A DNA stretch of 64,000 nucleotides from Membranipora membranacea (taxonomy: Eukaryota > Bryozoa > Gymnolaemata > Cheilostomatida > Membraniporidae): positions 18,912,001 to 18,976,000 of the forward strand of contig OU612073.1 of assembly GCA_914767715.1 (NCBI GenBank). The letters run 5' to 3'. The notes below the pieces were generated by a model. It made no database searches and was not told the DNA's origin. It saw only the letters and a program-made list of their open reading frames with translations. This document shows, piece after piece, positions 1 to 11,935 of the stretch. Position 1 is the first letter of the stretch; the number at the start of each line of letters is the position of its first letter. The translations under genes were made by a program, and so were the position numbers.

Positions 1-221
1 CTAACATGTAAATGCTACGAAATGTCCACACTGAGCTTCATAATTTCTGTTTTAGGAGTGAAAAATGTTTACATGTCAGCTACACAACATATGATATCCC
101 ACAATGCATTGTCAATGATAACTAACATATGATCTGAACTCTATGCTGAAACATTTTAAAGGAGCTTTGCAACAAAATGATAATAATAATATATTGAACT
201 TGTTGTTTTTGTTGTTTCCAG

Positions 222-365
222 GATAGTGGAGCTCGTCTCAGTAAAGATGTCGAAAAACCTGATTTTGATACAGCCGTAAAGGATTATTTGAAGTATAGGA
301 GATTTCAGGAACAATTATACTCTAGACATATGATTGTCATAAAGTTTTACTCATTCACAGACTAA
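222..365 (+). CDS. candidate terminal exon of a gene entering from the left
   Basis: A good acceptor (pyrimidine-rich tract ending in CAG at 219-221) opens a 47-codon frame that begins DSGARLSKDVEK, continues with a charged helical stretch around DYLKYRRFQEQ, and stops with TAA at 363-365. It looks like the last coding exon of a gene whose earlier exons lie outside the window. I do not recognise the family and the intron phase cannot be checked, so the frame was chosen only because it is open from the acceptor to a stop. Confidence 0.35.
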   Translation, partial: DSGARLSKDVEKPDFDTAVKDYLKYRRFQEQLYSRHMIVIKFYSFTD

Positions 366-810
366 TAGGCGATTATATCTTTCTTATAATATAAGTCTAA
401 GCGTGTTCCAAGAATTGTGTTGGCGTACAAGTATAGTTGACTATAGTCATTCTGAATCTTATTACTGGATAGCTGAAATTATTTCATATATAGCTGTGTA
501 TGTATAGCCATGTATTGGCATGATTCTAATGTATTACTTAGTGTACATAGAATAGTAACAAGAAATATAAAATTATTGTTTCATATATAGCTGTGTATCA
601 TGTGTGCTTTTAAAATACTAAAACATTTCGGGTTCATACATAGCCATCTATTGTGCAATACAAGAACAAAATTCCCCGCTGTGCTGTCTCAGTGGAGAAT
701 TAGTGATATGCGTTATCTTGAGTATAAGAATTATTTATAAAACTGTATGACACTACACGCGATAGAAAATACATGTTCCAGTCAAAAATAGTTTTGAATA
801 ATGAATATGG
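366..810. other. AT-rich non-coding stretch
   Basis: No exon or structured repeat is visible. It probably holds the 3' UTR of the candidate exon that ends at 365 and spacer before the minus-strand frame starting at 811. Confidence 0.4.
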
Positions 811-1310
811 CTAGTGGATTGCAGTATTACTGATCAGTCTATAAATTACACCAATGAACTCGACCTCAAGAGCAAATTTGCCAGTTACAGGTGTATATGG
901 GTACCATCCTCCTGAGGTTCGAGATGATATCAGTCCTTGATCTCGCCAGGGGATGTCATGTGTATTAGTTGTACGAATATACCTCTTTGAGTATGAATAT
1001 TTCTGTATCCGGGTTGAACTGTATATGATTGCTGTAAAGTGAGCAGAGACACAATTGTTATATTTTGTCAACACCATTCCAACATTCAACAAAGGGTGGT
1101 TGCATTGCAGTTGGGATGTGACCAAAAGTATATAGCCAGATTTCAGCAGCCAATTTTCCAAAGTTTCAATTAACCTATGAAATACCTCAGCTAAAAGATT
1201 GATATTTATTGCTGGGAAATCTAACATTATCATCACAAAACAACAGAGTTTATGTACCGGTGATATGTCTATGACTCTATTGGTCACTGCAGCATGAGTA
1301 CTCTTCTTTA
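811..1310 (-). CDS. possible last exon of an unidentified minus-strand gene
   Basis: An open frame of about 165 codons ends with a stop at 811-813. A frame-compatible acceptor (AG at about 1311-1312) would join it to the exon at 1497-1726, whose last two bases AG would be completed by T. The acceptor has a weak pyrimidine tract, so the junction is tentative. The product would contain hydrophobic stretches and a segment around RTTNTHDIPWRDQG. I recognise no domain. It may instead be a chance open frame. Confidence 0.25.
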
Positions 1311-1496
1311 TTGCTATGGTATAACACTATTCGTACCACAATGATGATGCTTTGCATTGAGGTAAACATTTCAACAAAACTTGCTGAATGATTTTTGGCT
1401 TGATGGGCTATATGGGCTATATATAGGGGGGGGGGGGGGGAGCGGTTAGCCCTACATACAATTTCTGTCAAGTTGCACAATCATGAGGATGCTTAC

Positions 1497-1726
1497 CTTG
1501 TTAAATTTCTACCACTACCAGCTTCACCACAAGTACACTGCTGGTGTGTCCTCCTTTGTGGGGGTGGCGGTAATGGTGGTGCTTCATCATCTGCTGGTGC
1601 TGGTACAACTGGCTCCTCAAATTCTCGTTGGGCTAACCATCGTTCAAACCTAGCTGGTCTCTGGGGAGTGGGACTTGCAGAGGACTGAGCACTGTGGCTA
1701 TGTGAATCACTATCAGTTGGCACTGT
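1497..1726 (-). CDS. proline-rich exon of an unidentified minus-strand gene
   Basis: Read on the minus strand, a clean acceptor (CCTACAG, 1727-1733) and a strong donor (AAG followed by GTAAGC, ending at 1491) enclose 230 bp open in one frame. The translation is rich in Ser, Pro, Glu and His. It includes RPARFERWLAQREFEEP, a proline run and a CTCG motif, which is typical of a disordered linker in a larger protein. Its GC content is visibly higher than the flanks, supporting a real exon. Neighbouring exons are uncertain apart from the tentative downstream one at 811-1310. Family unknown. Confidence 0.45.
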
Positions 1727-3300
1727 CTGTAGGAATGTTCATTTCACCAGGTCTTCCTAGTTCCCATGGAAGCTTTCTCCCATCATTTGTTGGTGCAAAG
1801 GCATAAGGAGTTGGCCTACGGTTTGCCATTGTATATTGATCATGTTATTGCAGAAGTATAGGAACAGTTTAGAGTAATTTAACAGCAGCATGCAGAAATA
1901 AACTTTTTTCAGTATTTTGTTTGGACAGGAGAAGTTTTTCAGTATTACAGCTGCGCATGTGCAATAATATAGAAAGAGAAAAACAATGAAAAGGTGCAAA
2001 AGTGGATAACAAAAAAGTGGAATTGTGGCGAAAGAGTGTCAAAAGAGAAGGCAACTCCACAAAAGAGTGACAAAATAACCCCTTTTGAAGATTGCTCTCT
2101 CTTTGCCTCTGGACAGATAAGTCTTATTATTATTGGATTTTTTAATACATTGAAGCTTTATTGAAGGGATGCTCACCTGAATTGACCCAGCAGACAGAAA
2201 CTTTTTGGGTAATTAGCAAAGTTCCGACTGTCCAAAAGTGAACAGTCGGTTTAATATAATTTTAAATTATAAAAGTTCTGTGCTACATTGACTATCCTCT
2301 GAACAAGGAGACAGAGTATAGAATATCGATTAACCATGTCGGCCGCATCTCAGGTTGCAGGATATGAAAACACGCAGAATTCTGTACCTTGCTTGGAAAA
2401 TCACATCGACAGCAATCACAAATGACAAATATTAAAGGGGCACCCTGCACACAAAGCTGTCTTGAATTTCTTCAGAGAAAAATAGAACAATCTTCTATTT
2501 AAAACTCTTATCTTCAGAATAAATTCTTCAAAACAAGTTGATAGAGCAAAAAATTACCATCAAGTTTAATAGTAAATGAAGGTGATAGTTTTTTTCTAGA
2601 CACACAATGTTCCTGGTGGGGCTTGAATCCAGGACCCTGTGATCCAAAATCAGACACCTGAAACACTTTGTTGTTTTTGTCTCGAGTTATCTACACAACA
2701 AACCTGAGTGGACAACTTTAAATTGTTGGACTCAATCACAGTCTACTTGAGATAAGGAAATCTTCTATTGGTTTTTCATTTAACTGACTTAACCATTTCT
2801 TCAATTTGAAAACACTGAATCTTGAGTGTTCAGTTAAATACCCGGGGAGCCCCTTTATGTACAAATAAGCTCAAACCGAAGTTTAAAACAATCAGTGTTT
2901 TCTGGAGTTGTTGTCTAATATCATATCATCCGGTCATTCATAGGCCTGTGTAATGAGATATATGCAACATTAAATTTATATAGATATTTGTGCTTGCAGT
3001 AGCACTGTCGCATATTCGACCCACTTGGGGCCGGATACCCGAGCAGAACAGACACCACTATTTTATTCATTTGGCTCATGTTTATTTTGTATGGAGTTAA
3101 CTTCTTCCGGTTTTGTTTACCTAATCAAATTTATCCACAACATTGTTCTTTAGAATTTTGTTACAAGCAGATGTTAGTTCAATTTACTAATGACTCATAG
3201 TTGAGATGCCTTTCGACATTAAAATAAGACTTTATTTTGATTAAATGGTGGAAATAAGTTTAAACAGTCATTGTAAAAAATAAACCATGCTCTATCATAC
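1727..3300. other. gene-free stretch with one tRNA-like fragment
   Basis: No convincing exon on either strand. A segment near 2604-2665, read on the minus strand, contains GGATTCAAGCCCC, close to a pol III B box, so it may be the remnant of a tRNA-derived SINE. The remainder is AT-rich spacer. Confidence 0.35.
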
Positions 3301-3349
3301 CGTCAAAGTTTCCTGTGCAAAAGGTCAGAATAGGTCAACTCCAAAACAG

Positions 3350-3420
3350 TAAGTCGTAGTATGCTCCAAAATGGTAATACGCTCCAAAATAATAGTAATA
3401 CGCTCCAAAATAGTAATATC
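3350..3420 (+). repeat. short tandem repeat with CGCTCCAAAAT core
   Basis: The phrase GCTCCAAAA plus TAGTAATA repeats three to four times, with units of about 18-27 bases that vary slightly. It lies next to the tandem duplication at 3606-3955, so the whole 3.3-4.0 kb interval is repeat-prone. Confidence 0.6.
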
Positions 3421-3605
3421 AAAATATTGCAGAGTGATATGCTGCTGAGGGCTCTCCAAAAAGAACTGACCCGCCTTGATGTTCCCCCGGTTTTTATATG
3501 CACAGGGGTTCACCACGGCGGGTGCGCATGGCCAAAAAACCGGAGATTGCATTTGATTGAGATTTTGTTTCTGATAAAAAGTTTTTAATTATCTATATCA
3601 TTTAA

Positions 3606-3955
3606 ATGTCAGCGTTTAATCCCCTCCAAAAAGGCGGAGGTTGGGCTTTAATTTATGTCTAATAAAAAGGTTTTAATTAAATATATTATTCAAATGTCAG
3701 CGTTTAATCCCCTCCAAAAAGGCGGAGGTTGGACTTTAATTATATACATTATTTTGAAGTGGTTGACGTCAACTGGTATCACCTGGCTCCATTCTCTTTA
3801 TCTGAAATCTCCTGAGCTGTGAGAACGTTTAATCCCCTCCAAAAAGGCGGAGGTTGGACTTTAATTATATACATTATTTTGAAGTGGTTGACGTCAACTG
3901 GTATCACCTGGCTCCATTCTCTTTATCTGAAATCTCCTGAGCTGTGAGAACTTGA
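3606..3955 (+). repeat. tandem repeat with a GGCGGAGG hairpin core
   Basis: The core CGTTTAATCCCCTCC followed by AAAAAGGCGGAGG occurs at about 3613, 3701 and 3826. The last two copies belong to a ~127-bp tandem duplication that also repeats the segment from TTATATACATTA through CTGAGCTGTGAGAAC. CCTCC and GGAGG flank a short loop, so each core could form a small hairpin. No coding potential. Confidence 0.75.
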
Positions 3956-4384
3956 GATCTCACAGCACATACCTCTGTTATTCTTTATTGGTATACTTTA
4001 AAGCCAACCTCTATGATTGAATAATAAATAAATAAATTCTCATTATTTTTCTTAGCACTACAAAACCTATATTGGTTCTCTCTGCTAATTTGCTGGAACA
4101 GCTATACAAACAGTCAGGTTATCAATAATGTTAGTCTTGATGGTGAAGCTGAAGCAGTGTTTGCCAATGAATACAATAGCTGGCAGTTGCATATCAAAGA
4201 AATTCAGCTGCCATGAATTTTGGCATATTTATTTATTTAATGCTGAATGAAAAATATTGAAATGGATGCGTTGCGATTTTCAATCATTCATTGGAGTTGT
4301 CTCCCAAAATAAAAGAGGAAACAATTTACAGTATGCTGCCATATGTGCTGTAATTCAAGGGATCTAACTGTGGAGTGAAAATAT

Positions 4385-6165
4385 AACCATTCCATCTGAA
4401 ATTTGGTATACATTCACCTCATGACAATTATATTATGGCTAGAAAATCATGGTTCATTCCGTTTAAGACATTTTCACAGATAATATAAGACAGCTTGGGA
4501 GGTGGTTGTTTTCGCGCGGCTTAAGCAATAGTTTACAGTCCAATACCAGGCCGCACAATATGAAAAGCTCAAAAGTGGTTATTTCTACCAGTCACAATAT
4601 TGTAACTGACTGTCATCACTCACAGGCAAATGCTTCGTTGAGGTAGATTTCAAGATGAATGACTGGGGTGGTTGTTTTCGCGTGGCTCATGAACTTGCAA
4701 AGAGCGACATATCATCCGTTGTGTCATCAAGTTCGGACCTACTTATCTGAAATTTGGTACACAGTCACCTTATAACAATCACATTATGGCTGCCAAACCA
4801 TGGTTCATTATGTTCGAGAAATTTTGACAGATCATCATTATAAGACAGTTTGGGGGGGGGGGGGTGGTTGTTTTCGCGTGGCTTAAGCGATATGTTACAG
4901 TGCAATACCAGGCCTCACAATATGAAAACCACAAAAGCGGTTATTTCTCCAAGTCACACTTGTGACTGACTGCCATCCCTCCCAGGCAAATGCTTGATTG
5001 AGGTAAATTTCAAGATGAATGAATGGGGTGGTTGTTTTCGCGCGGCTCATGAATTTGCAAATAATGACGTATCATCCGTTGTGTCATTAATTTCTAACCT
5101 TTTAATCCAAAATTAGTTACACATGTAACAGCCATCACCTGTCATGTATCAGGTCATGACAGTGACCGTTCTGGCTGTCACTGGAAATGCCATAATAATA
5201 AACATTTTTTATTAGCTTCCAGTGGCAGAAATAATAACCTTTTAATAGACATTTATTACATTACTAATGACCAACTTATGGGCTGTGTCCTGGTGTGCAG
5301 TGTTACGCTTTGACATCTTGATGAGTGTGAGCCAATTAATTATCACTTTGCTATTATCTAGTTTTTGCAATTTAATTGATATCATATGATATCCTATTTT
5401 CACATCCTTTTGGTAATACTATATAAGAGATAGTTTTTACTCAGTTTAGTGTGTGTTGTTTGAGAGAGCAATAAAGATGCTGGTGTGCAATTAAAAGTCT
5501 CGTCAATTCACCCTAGTAACCGCTCAGTGTGCGGCATAGAGGTTTAGTGCCGTCACACACAGTCACCTCATGACAATCACATTATTGCTAGAAAATCATG
5601 GTTCATTTCGTTTGAGACTTTTTGACAGATAATCTTTATAAGACAGCTTGGGGGGTGGTTATTTTCGCGGGCTTAAGCAATGTTTTACAGGGCAATACCA
5701 GGCCACACAATTTGAAAAGCTCAAAGTGGTTATTTCTCCCAGTCACACTTGTGACTGACTGTCATCACTCACAGGCAAATTCTTGATTGAGGTAGATTTC
5801 AAGATGAATGAATGGGATGATTGTTTTCGCGCGGCTCGTGAACTTGAAAAGAACAACATATCATCCGTTGTGTCGTAAAGTTCTGACCTACTAATCTGAA
5901 ATTTGGTACACAGTCACCTTATGACAATCAAATTATGGATGCAAAATCACGGTTCATTATGTTTGAGACTTTTTAACAGATATCTTTATAAGACAGCTTG
6001 GGGGTGGTTGTTTTCGCGCGGCTTAAGCAATATTTTACAGTGCAATACCAGGCCTCACAATATGAAAAGCTCAAAAGTAATTATTTTTCCCTCTCACACT
6101 TGTGACTGACTGCCATCACTCCCAGGCAAATGCTTGACGGAGGTAGATTTTATGATGAATGAATG
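4385..6165 (+). repeat. tandem array of ~355-bp units
   Basis: The phrase CTGAAATTTGGTAYACA followed by TCACCTYATGACAAT restarts at about 4395, 4747 and 5897. A fourth start, at 5103, is split by an LTR insertion. Each unit carries GGTGGTTGTTTTCGCG twice, plus AATACCAGGCC and TGTGACTGACTG. Units differ by substitutions and small indels, and a poly-G run varies in length. There is no open frame across units. It is probably satellite-like or a mobile element's internal repeat. Confidence 0.8.
5124..5557 (+). mobile_element. solo LTR, 434 bp
   Basis: The element begins TGTAACAGCC, ends GCCGTCACA and is flanked by a 4-bp target duplication, CACA, at 5120-5123 and 5558-5561. Removing element plus one duplication restores the array phrase GTTACACAGTCACC. 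Inside are a TATA box (TATATAAG, 5420-5427) and AATAAA at 5470-5475 in promoter-then-polyA order, as in a retrotransposon LTR. No internal coding region adjoins it, so the full element was probably lost by LTR-LTR recombination. The 4-bp duplication suits Gypsy- or BEL-type elements, but the class cannot be proven. Confidence 0.8.
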
Positions 6166-6169
6166 GGGT

Positions 6170-8020
6170 GGTTGTCAACGTAGTATTGTCAGGGTGGGAA
6201 AAACCCTGCCCAAATTCAATGGCAGATTTACATATCATACAGTTGTTAAGGCGAACAGCAATTTAATCTACCACATAAATATCATCCTATGCCCTCTCAT
6301 TGTCACACAGGAATATTTTCTCCGGGGTACCATCAAATAATTTGCAGCAAAAGCTGCAGACTTTGTAAAATTCCTTCCCCCATCTTGGCAGCACCCATCT
6401 TAAAAACAATTCAAAGTTCAATAATGCTTGCTTTTTTTTAATTATTGTTACAGACAAATCCCATGACAGGAACCATCCAGAAACGGTCAAAGTTCCAAAA
6501 TCTTTTGCTTTTTAATTGTTATTGCGGACAAATCACATGACATGAACCATCTAAAAACAATGACCTCATTTTGAACCATGAGGTGATGTCCCAGTTTATA
6601 ATCCATACAAATACTAATGATTTTACATTATAGTTTAAATTTTAAGGTGTCGGGATTTTATTATGAAACTAACGTTGAGTTTAATATACACAGCAGGATT
6701 AACAACCTATCAGTAGATAGGATTTTTAGATGAACACAACACTGAATGGTGTTTTATTACATTTTTAAATTAACCCTTGGTTTGCGGAGCTTTCTATTTT
6801 TAGCATCAGCTTATTATTGCGTTCCCGCCTTCTGCAATATATGATGACCTGAACTCCAGAGCGACTGACATTATGAATGGTGAAAGAATTGAAATAATAT
6901 CATACTACACAACTAATACCGAACACTATCAGACCCTGTATGGCACAAGCATTATCAAACCCAGTACAGCGCAATACTGCTACCATTGCTCCTAGTAAAA
7001 GAAGAAAGAGAATACAACTACAAGTTACCACCAACTTCAGTAATACTTGCACCAGCTGCACCTGCTTGCGCAACACTTATATCATCAAAGTGAAACTACC
7101 TGCTTGCACAACAACAATATCATCATCAAAGTGAAACTGCCTGCCAAAGCTGCATCATGCATACACCATTGAGCACACCAATAGGTATATGCAGCAGCCA
7201 CAGCTTCAGAGAGTAGCAACAGGACCGTCGTCCTTTACGGTATCATTTAGGGAGTTAGCATTAAAACAGAGTAGCATTAGGACCGTTGTCCTATACATAG
7301 TAGTATTTTAGACTTTTGAGTGATAGAGTAGTATTCAGATCGTTATTCTGTGTAGACGTGTGTATATTGAGATTAAATTTGAAGTGAAAAATTGTGTGAA
7401 TTCATCGATTTTATAATATAATATAACTGGTATTGTTGTGTAATTCTGGGTAATAGCAGCTATATCTGTGCTATCAGTGCTTATATCAGCACTCATCTGA
7501 CATTTTAAATAACAAGGATAAAAATAAGGATACGGATACAGAGACGGTCTGGTCAGATTATTTAGAACACCTTTTAATATTTTTAACCTTATATAAGTAT
7601 TTTATACATGTATTTTGTCTCAATTGAATTAAATGGTCAGGGTAATTAAATAAATAATCTTATGCTAAAAAAATTAAGTTTATGCCTGTCTGGTTGACGC
7701 AAATTGGTAATCATATCCACCTGACTCTTCAGTAGTCACAATTGTGTAGTCAAGGGCTGTCTAAAACTTCACGCACTTGTGGACGGCCTTGTTGGCGCTT
7801 CCATGTATCAGAGCTGAATCATATTAAGTATCATAAATCACAGAGGAACGACAGCTCAGTCATTCAAAGACACAGTTTGTTGTATCATATTGAGGAATAA
7901 AATTGACAGTCCTGATAAGACAGGAATTGCATCAGCAGCTATCAAAAGCTGCCATACTTACAAAGTGAGGCGTGTGATGATTTAAATAGACTGCGTATTA
8001 TAATAGCCTTAAATTAAATC
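6170..8020. other. AT-rich spacer without recognisable genes
   Basis: Only short open frames without splice context are present. A loose duplication at about 6440-6570 repeats ACAAATC, CATGACA and GAACCATC. Around 7210-7300 the phrase AGGACCG plus TCGTCC or TTGTCC is repeated. Neither gives a gene call. Confidence 0.4.
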
Positions 8021-8255
8021 TAAGTGCAAAATTGAGACGTGTGTCTAGTGCATTAAGTTCAGTGGAGTAAATAAACTCTGTGCGTGTATTACATTTTGTC
8101 AGGATATTAATTGATATCGCTCATAAAGCCCATCAGAATAAATTGAGATGTGTGTCTAGTGTATTAAATTCAGTGGAGTAGATAAACTCTGTGCGTGTAT
8201 TACATTTTGTCTGGAGATTAATTGATATCGCTCATAAAGCCCATCAGAATTTATT
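8021..8255 (+). repeat. two tandem copies of a ~117-bp unit
   Basis: The sequence from GAGACGTGTGTCTAGTG to AAAGCCCATCAGAAT (8030-8138) is repeated almost identically at 8146-8252. Differences are single bases, such as a CATTAAG/TATTAAA change and a TCAGGATATTAA/TCTGGAGATTAA change. The second copy runs straight into the minisatellite. Confidence 0.8.
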
Positions 8256-8520
8256 GGATCAGTGTATCGTGTATCAGTGTATCGTGTATCAGTGTATCGT
8301 GTATCGTGTATCGTGTATCGTGTATCGTGTATCGTGTATCGTGTATCGTGTATCGTGTATCAGTGTATCGTGTATCAGTGTATTGTGTATCAGTGTATCG
8401 TGTATCAGTGTACCGTGTATCAGTGTATCATGTATCAGTGTATCGTGTATCAGTGTATCGTGTATCAGTGTATCGTGTATCAGTGTACCGTGTATCAGTG
8501 TATCGTGTATCAGTGTATCT
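8256..8520 (+). repeat. minisatellite, 15-bp CAGTGTATCGTGTAT unit
   Basis: About 265 bp of CAGTGTATCGTGTAT, with a middle stretch (about 8299-8360) where the 7-mer CGTGTAT repeats alone. Single-base variants (TACCGTG, TATTGTG, TATCATG) recur in the distal half. Because the unit is a multiple of three and lacks stops, long open frames appear in all forward frames and one reverse frame; these are not genes. Confidence 0.9.
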
Positions 8521-9430
8521 TTGAGACCCTTCTGTGGGTTATATAATGATTGCATAATTCAAGCGAAGGCTTTCAGTGCTAAAACCAGATAGAACCTAAA
8601 TCTAAAGATAAAAGCCCACTCGCTCATCAAAGAGTAGACTCGGAGCAAGCTAACTACACCTTGTTTTGTACACGGCCCAGTCTGTTTCTCACAGTATACA
8701 CCAATAGCTGTGGCATCAGGTTGCAATTGTGACATCCTCAGTGTCCTTTCACAAATTTTGCTGTGGGTACACGAACCTTGTTTGAAAGTGAGAAACAATC
8801 CATGTGAACCTACATTTGATGTTAGTCAGTGTACTGTCACAGTTTTCCAGTTCCTATTAGATAGGACCAAATAGACCATGCTGAGGTGAGAAACCCTAGC
8901 CCTATTCACCTGTTAACCTGTGGCCGTGTGAACAGGGCTAGAGAAACTCCCTATATTATTATATAACAGCTTGGTATATTGACACCATTAAGCCATTGCA
9001 AATTAACTCTTGACCAATCAATATGTACAAACTCATTTTGGGTCTCGTCTTATAGAATATACAGTCATATCGGGGATCGTTAAGAATATATATATATACT
9101 TTGGTTGTCAATCTACGATCATCCATGTGAATGTTTTTCATGCAGTGAATAAAGGATTGGGTGGCCGGATATGATTTGTGTAGAATGAAGAAATTGGTGT
9201 GCTAAATTTAACCTAATAGCTCGGCTGTTTGAGTTCTTGTCCAGCTATCACAGATAAATGTTGATAACAATATTCCATGAACCCTCTGTCATCTCATATT
9301 ATCAATCATCATTCTACTATCACAGATATATATTTCAGTTAAATTTGACATAGATATCGCCAAAAACTTTAGAAGCGAGTTTTCTTTCCGTGAGTCGAGT
9401 ACTCCCAAAGAAAAAAATCAACTTAGACCA
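8521..9430. other. spacer with a dispersed-repeat fragment
   Basis: The interval 8800-8880 resembles 15660-15740 and 38220-38300, sharing the block GTTCCTATTAGAT followed by GGACCA. It is therefore an interspersed repeat relic. No exon is supported in the rest. Confidence 0.4.
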
Positions 9431-9831
9431 ACTGTGTGTTCAATGTAGTGAACCAGTTAAATGCGTCTCAGTCTGGGGCTGACTTGATGTCGAGTTCAAA
9501 GTATGATCATACATACATTGATATATATGAGGGAAGAAGGGGAGTCAGTAACATCACAGCTTTACATAGAACAATAGCCATTGTTATATCAGAGTCAATT
9601 ATTAGGAAAAAATTCACCTAAAATAATTTCCTAATAATGAACACATTTATTTTTCTCAGAAGAAAGTATTGATTTTGGATATTGAACTTGGATACCACCA
9701 AAATATGATTTTACCAGTCAGAAAATTTTTTGTTACTCTCACATAAGGGGCGACACCATTTGGTCTATTCTTACAAAAGCGACTACAGCTCAAATCTCAA
9801 TACCTCACGACTCTTACGGATTTCAATCAAA

Positions 9832-11935
9832 ATGGGTAAGTAATATTCCTAGAAATATCCCAATTCCCAACCCTATCTAACAATAGTGTGAAATGTTATA
9901 TGATTCAAATTACTATTTGAAAAGATATTAGTTTCCATTCCCTAGGATAACAGATACGCTAGGATACGTTGTTTATGTTGTTTATTACTGTTTTTGTGCA
10001 CAGCATAACAGTAACTTTATTGCTCAACTAAGACATCTGCAGTCTAAAAATAGTGTTACACCCTAAATCCTTCATGTCATGTAATTAAGATTAAGCGCCC
10101 AATTTGAAAGTAAAATAACGGGTCAGCTCTCCATATTTTCCAATAATTCTGGTCCTCTATGGGCCTCTATATCCATGGTAAACTAATTATAATGAAATAC
10201 CCCCATCATTCAACATTCAACAGGTTTTGTGAAAAAAACTCATCTTTGTCTATCGCAGGTGACAAAATCTCTGAACAAGATCTTCTGAAGAAAGTTGGCG
10301 ATCTACCATACTGTCTCTTCAATGCTTTACCAAGAAATCTGCAGTCTTTGAACATCCAAGATACATCCAATGGTGACGAACTTGAAAAGGAAACTTGGAT
10401 GATGGACACCAACTTCAACATAGCCATTAGTCTGATGAGGTATCAACAAAAGTTTGACACCAAGATTTCTGATGACCTAGAAAGTTCATTGAGCAAAGCT
10501 TTGGACGCAAATGCATCTGATGCCAACGCATGGATTAACAAAGCAATGTACGAGACAATCAAGTGCCCATCAGATCTAGCTGCAGCATCAGCTGCGATAG
10601 CCAGAGCCAATGACTTGCTCCTAGAAGATCAGGCTATAGGTGAAGCGAAGATCCAGTATGCTTTCTGGCTGTGCACTATGATGAATGATGATATTGTAGA
10701 AAGGCAGCGAGGTATAAAACTGTTTGGGGAAGCTCTAGATGGTATCCACAGCCTGATAAGACATCATTACCTGTACATGAAATGTCTAGTAAGGGCAACA
10801 TACTTCCAAACATCTGCTCAGTTATATTTTCCACGTTTTTTTGAACAGCTGATCAAGCTTCACAACTGTGACAATGTGAGGTATAAGTTCCAGATGTTTT
10901 TGTGCCTTGCCAGTTCGCAGCAAAACAGAGATGTTGCCGAGACTATCAAATCCAATCCAGATATTTTGTGGAAAGAGTTTGGACAAGCTCCAGATATGTA
11001 GTTTTGTGTTGAACAAATTGAGAAAGTTTTACAAGAAAATCGTGACATGATTCTGTTTGCTAATTCCTATGCTCGCATCGCTCAGTGTTTGATGGATACA
11101 GCTGCACCAAATAGGCTGTCCGATGTAACTAAGTGTCTCGGGAAAGCGTTAGAGTATGCCCAACGTTACGTACATGGACAACCAAGCCGGAATATGATGG
11201 GCCCTTATGTCAGTGCACAAATTATTCGTTACAAGTGGGCCATCAGATACTATGCCAAAAACAAACTCTTTGTGGACGATGTTCGCCGAAGCAGAGGATA
11301 CACAGGCAAACCTAAGCAAAGTAAGTACAGAGTTGTGCATCTTCAACCATTTGACTGAATTGAAACAAGGACACTCAGTAGAGTACAGTTCAATTTTGTA
11401 GGGCTTAGACAGGGCCTCAACAACCAGAGAAACTTCTTAGTGGGAAAACATGTATAAAACGACCCTTGGCAATTATTGACACTCATTTCAATTTCAATCC
11501 ATTTTAATTCAAATCTGTCATGGTATGTAATGGTACATGAATGTATCTGTTACAGAAAAGGTTTGGTCGTTTTTGAGGAGGGAGTACCATGCACTAAAGG
11601 CTGATGATGATCCTGAAACAAGGACACTGTTGACACAAGCTTTGCGTTGCCTGGAAACACATTATGAGTTAGGTGGGCCCTTTGTACATGAGTACCCACG
11701 AGTACTCAGCCTTCTAGGTGAAGATTTTGATATTGTAAGTGCAGCATATGGTCACGGGTCTCATGGTATACCATTTGACAAGTACATAGCACTGACACAC
11801 AAAGGTCTTTTCTATGAGTCTCATGGGCGTATAAATGAAGCAAAGAAGTTCTTGAACCAAGCCATCACAGACACTGACTACCAAAACACCTGGCATGCAC
11901 GAAGAGCTCTGACAAGATTAAACCAAAGAGACTGA
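9832..11935 (+). pseudogene. type A TPR-like gene, copy 1 (A1), with a nonsense codon
   Basis: Modelled exons are 9832-9835 (ATGG), 10259-11320 and 11556-11935. The ATGG micro-exon has a GTAAGT donor, exon 2 has a CGCAG acceptor and a GTAAGT donor in phase 1, and exon 3 starts with two bases that complete the codon. The product would be ~481 aa, helical, with WMMDTNFN and QYAFWLCTMMNDD. An in-frame TAG at 10999-11001 replaces a GAG codon seen in A3, cutting the protein after about 249 residues. The frame is otherwise open. Compared with A3, one extra T near 11270 keeps the strong donor in the phase exon 3 needs. Probably a recent pseudogene. Function is as for A3. Confidence 0.7.

Noticed and set aside
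4385-6165. Regular repeats resembling a CRISPR array
   Set aside because: Units are ~355 bp and tandem, there are no short repeats with unique spacers, and the genome is eukaryotic.
8191-8592. Four overlapping open frames of 88-133 codons
   Set aside because: They are all translations of the CAGTGTATCGTGTAT minisatellite in different frames.
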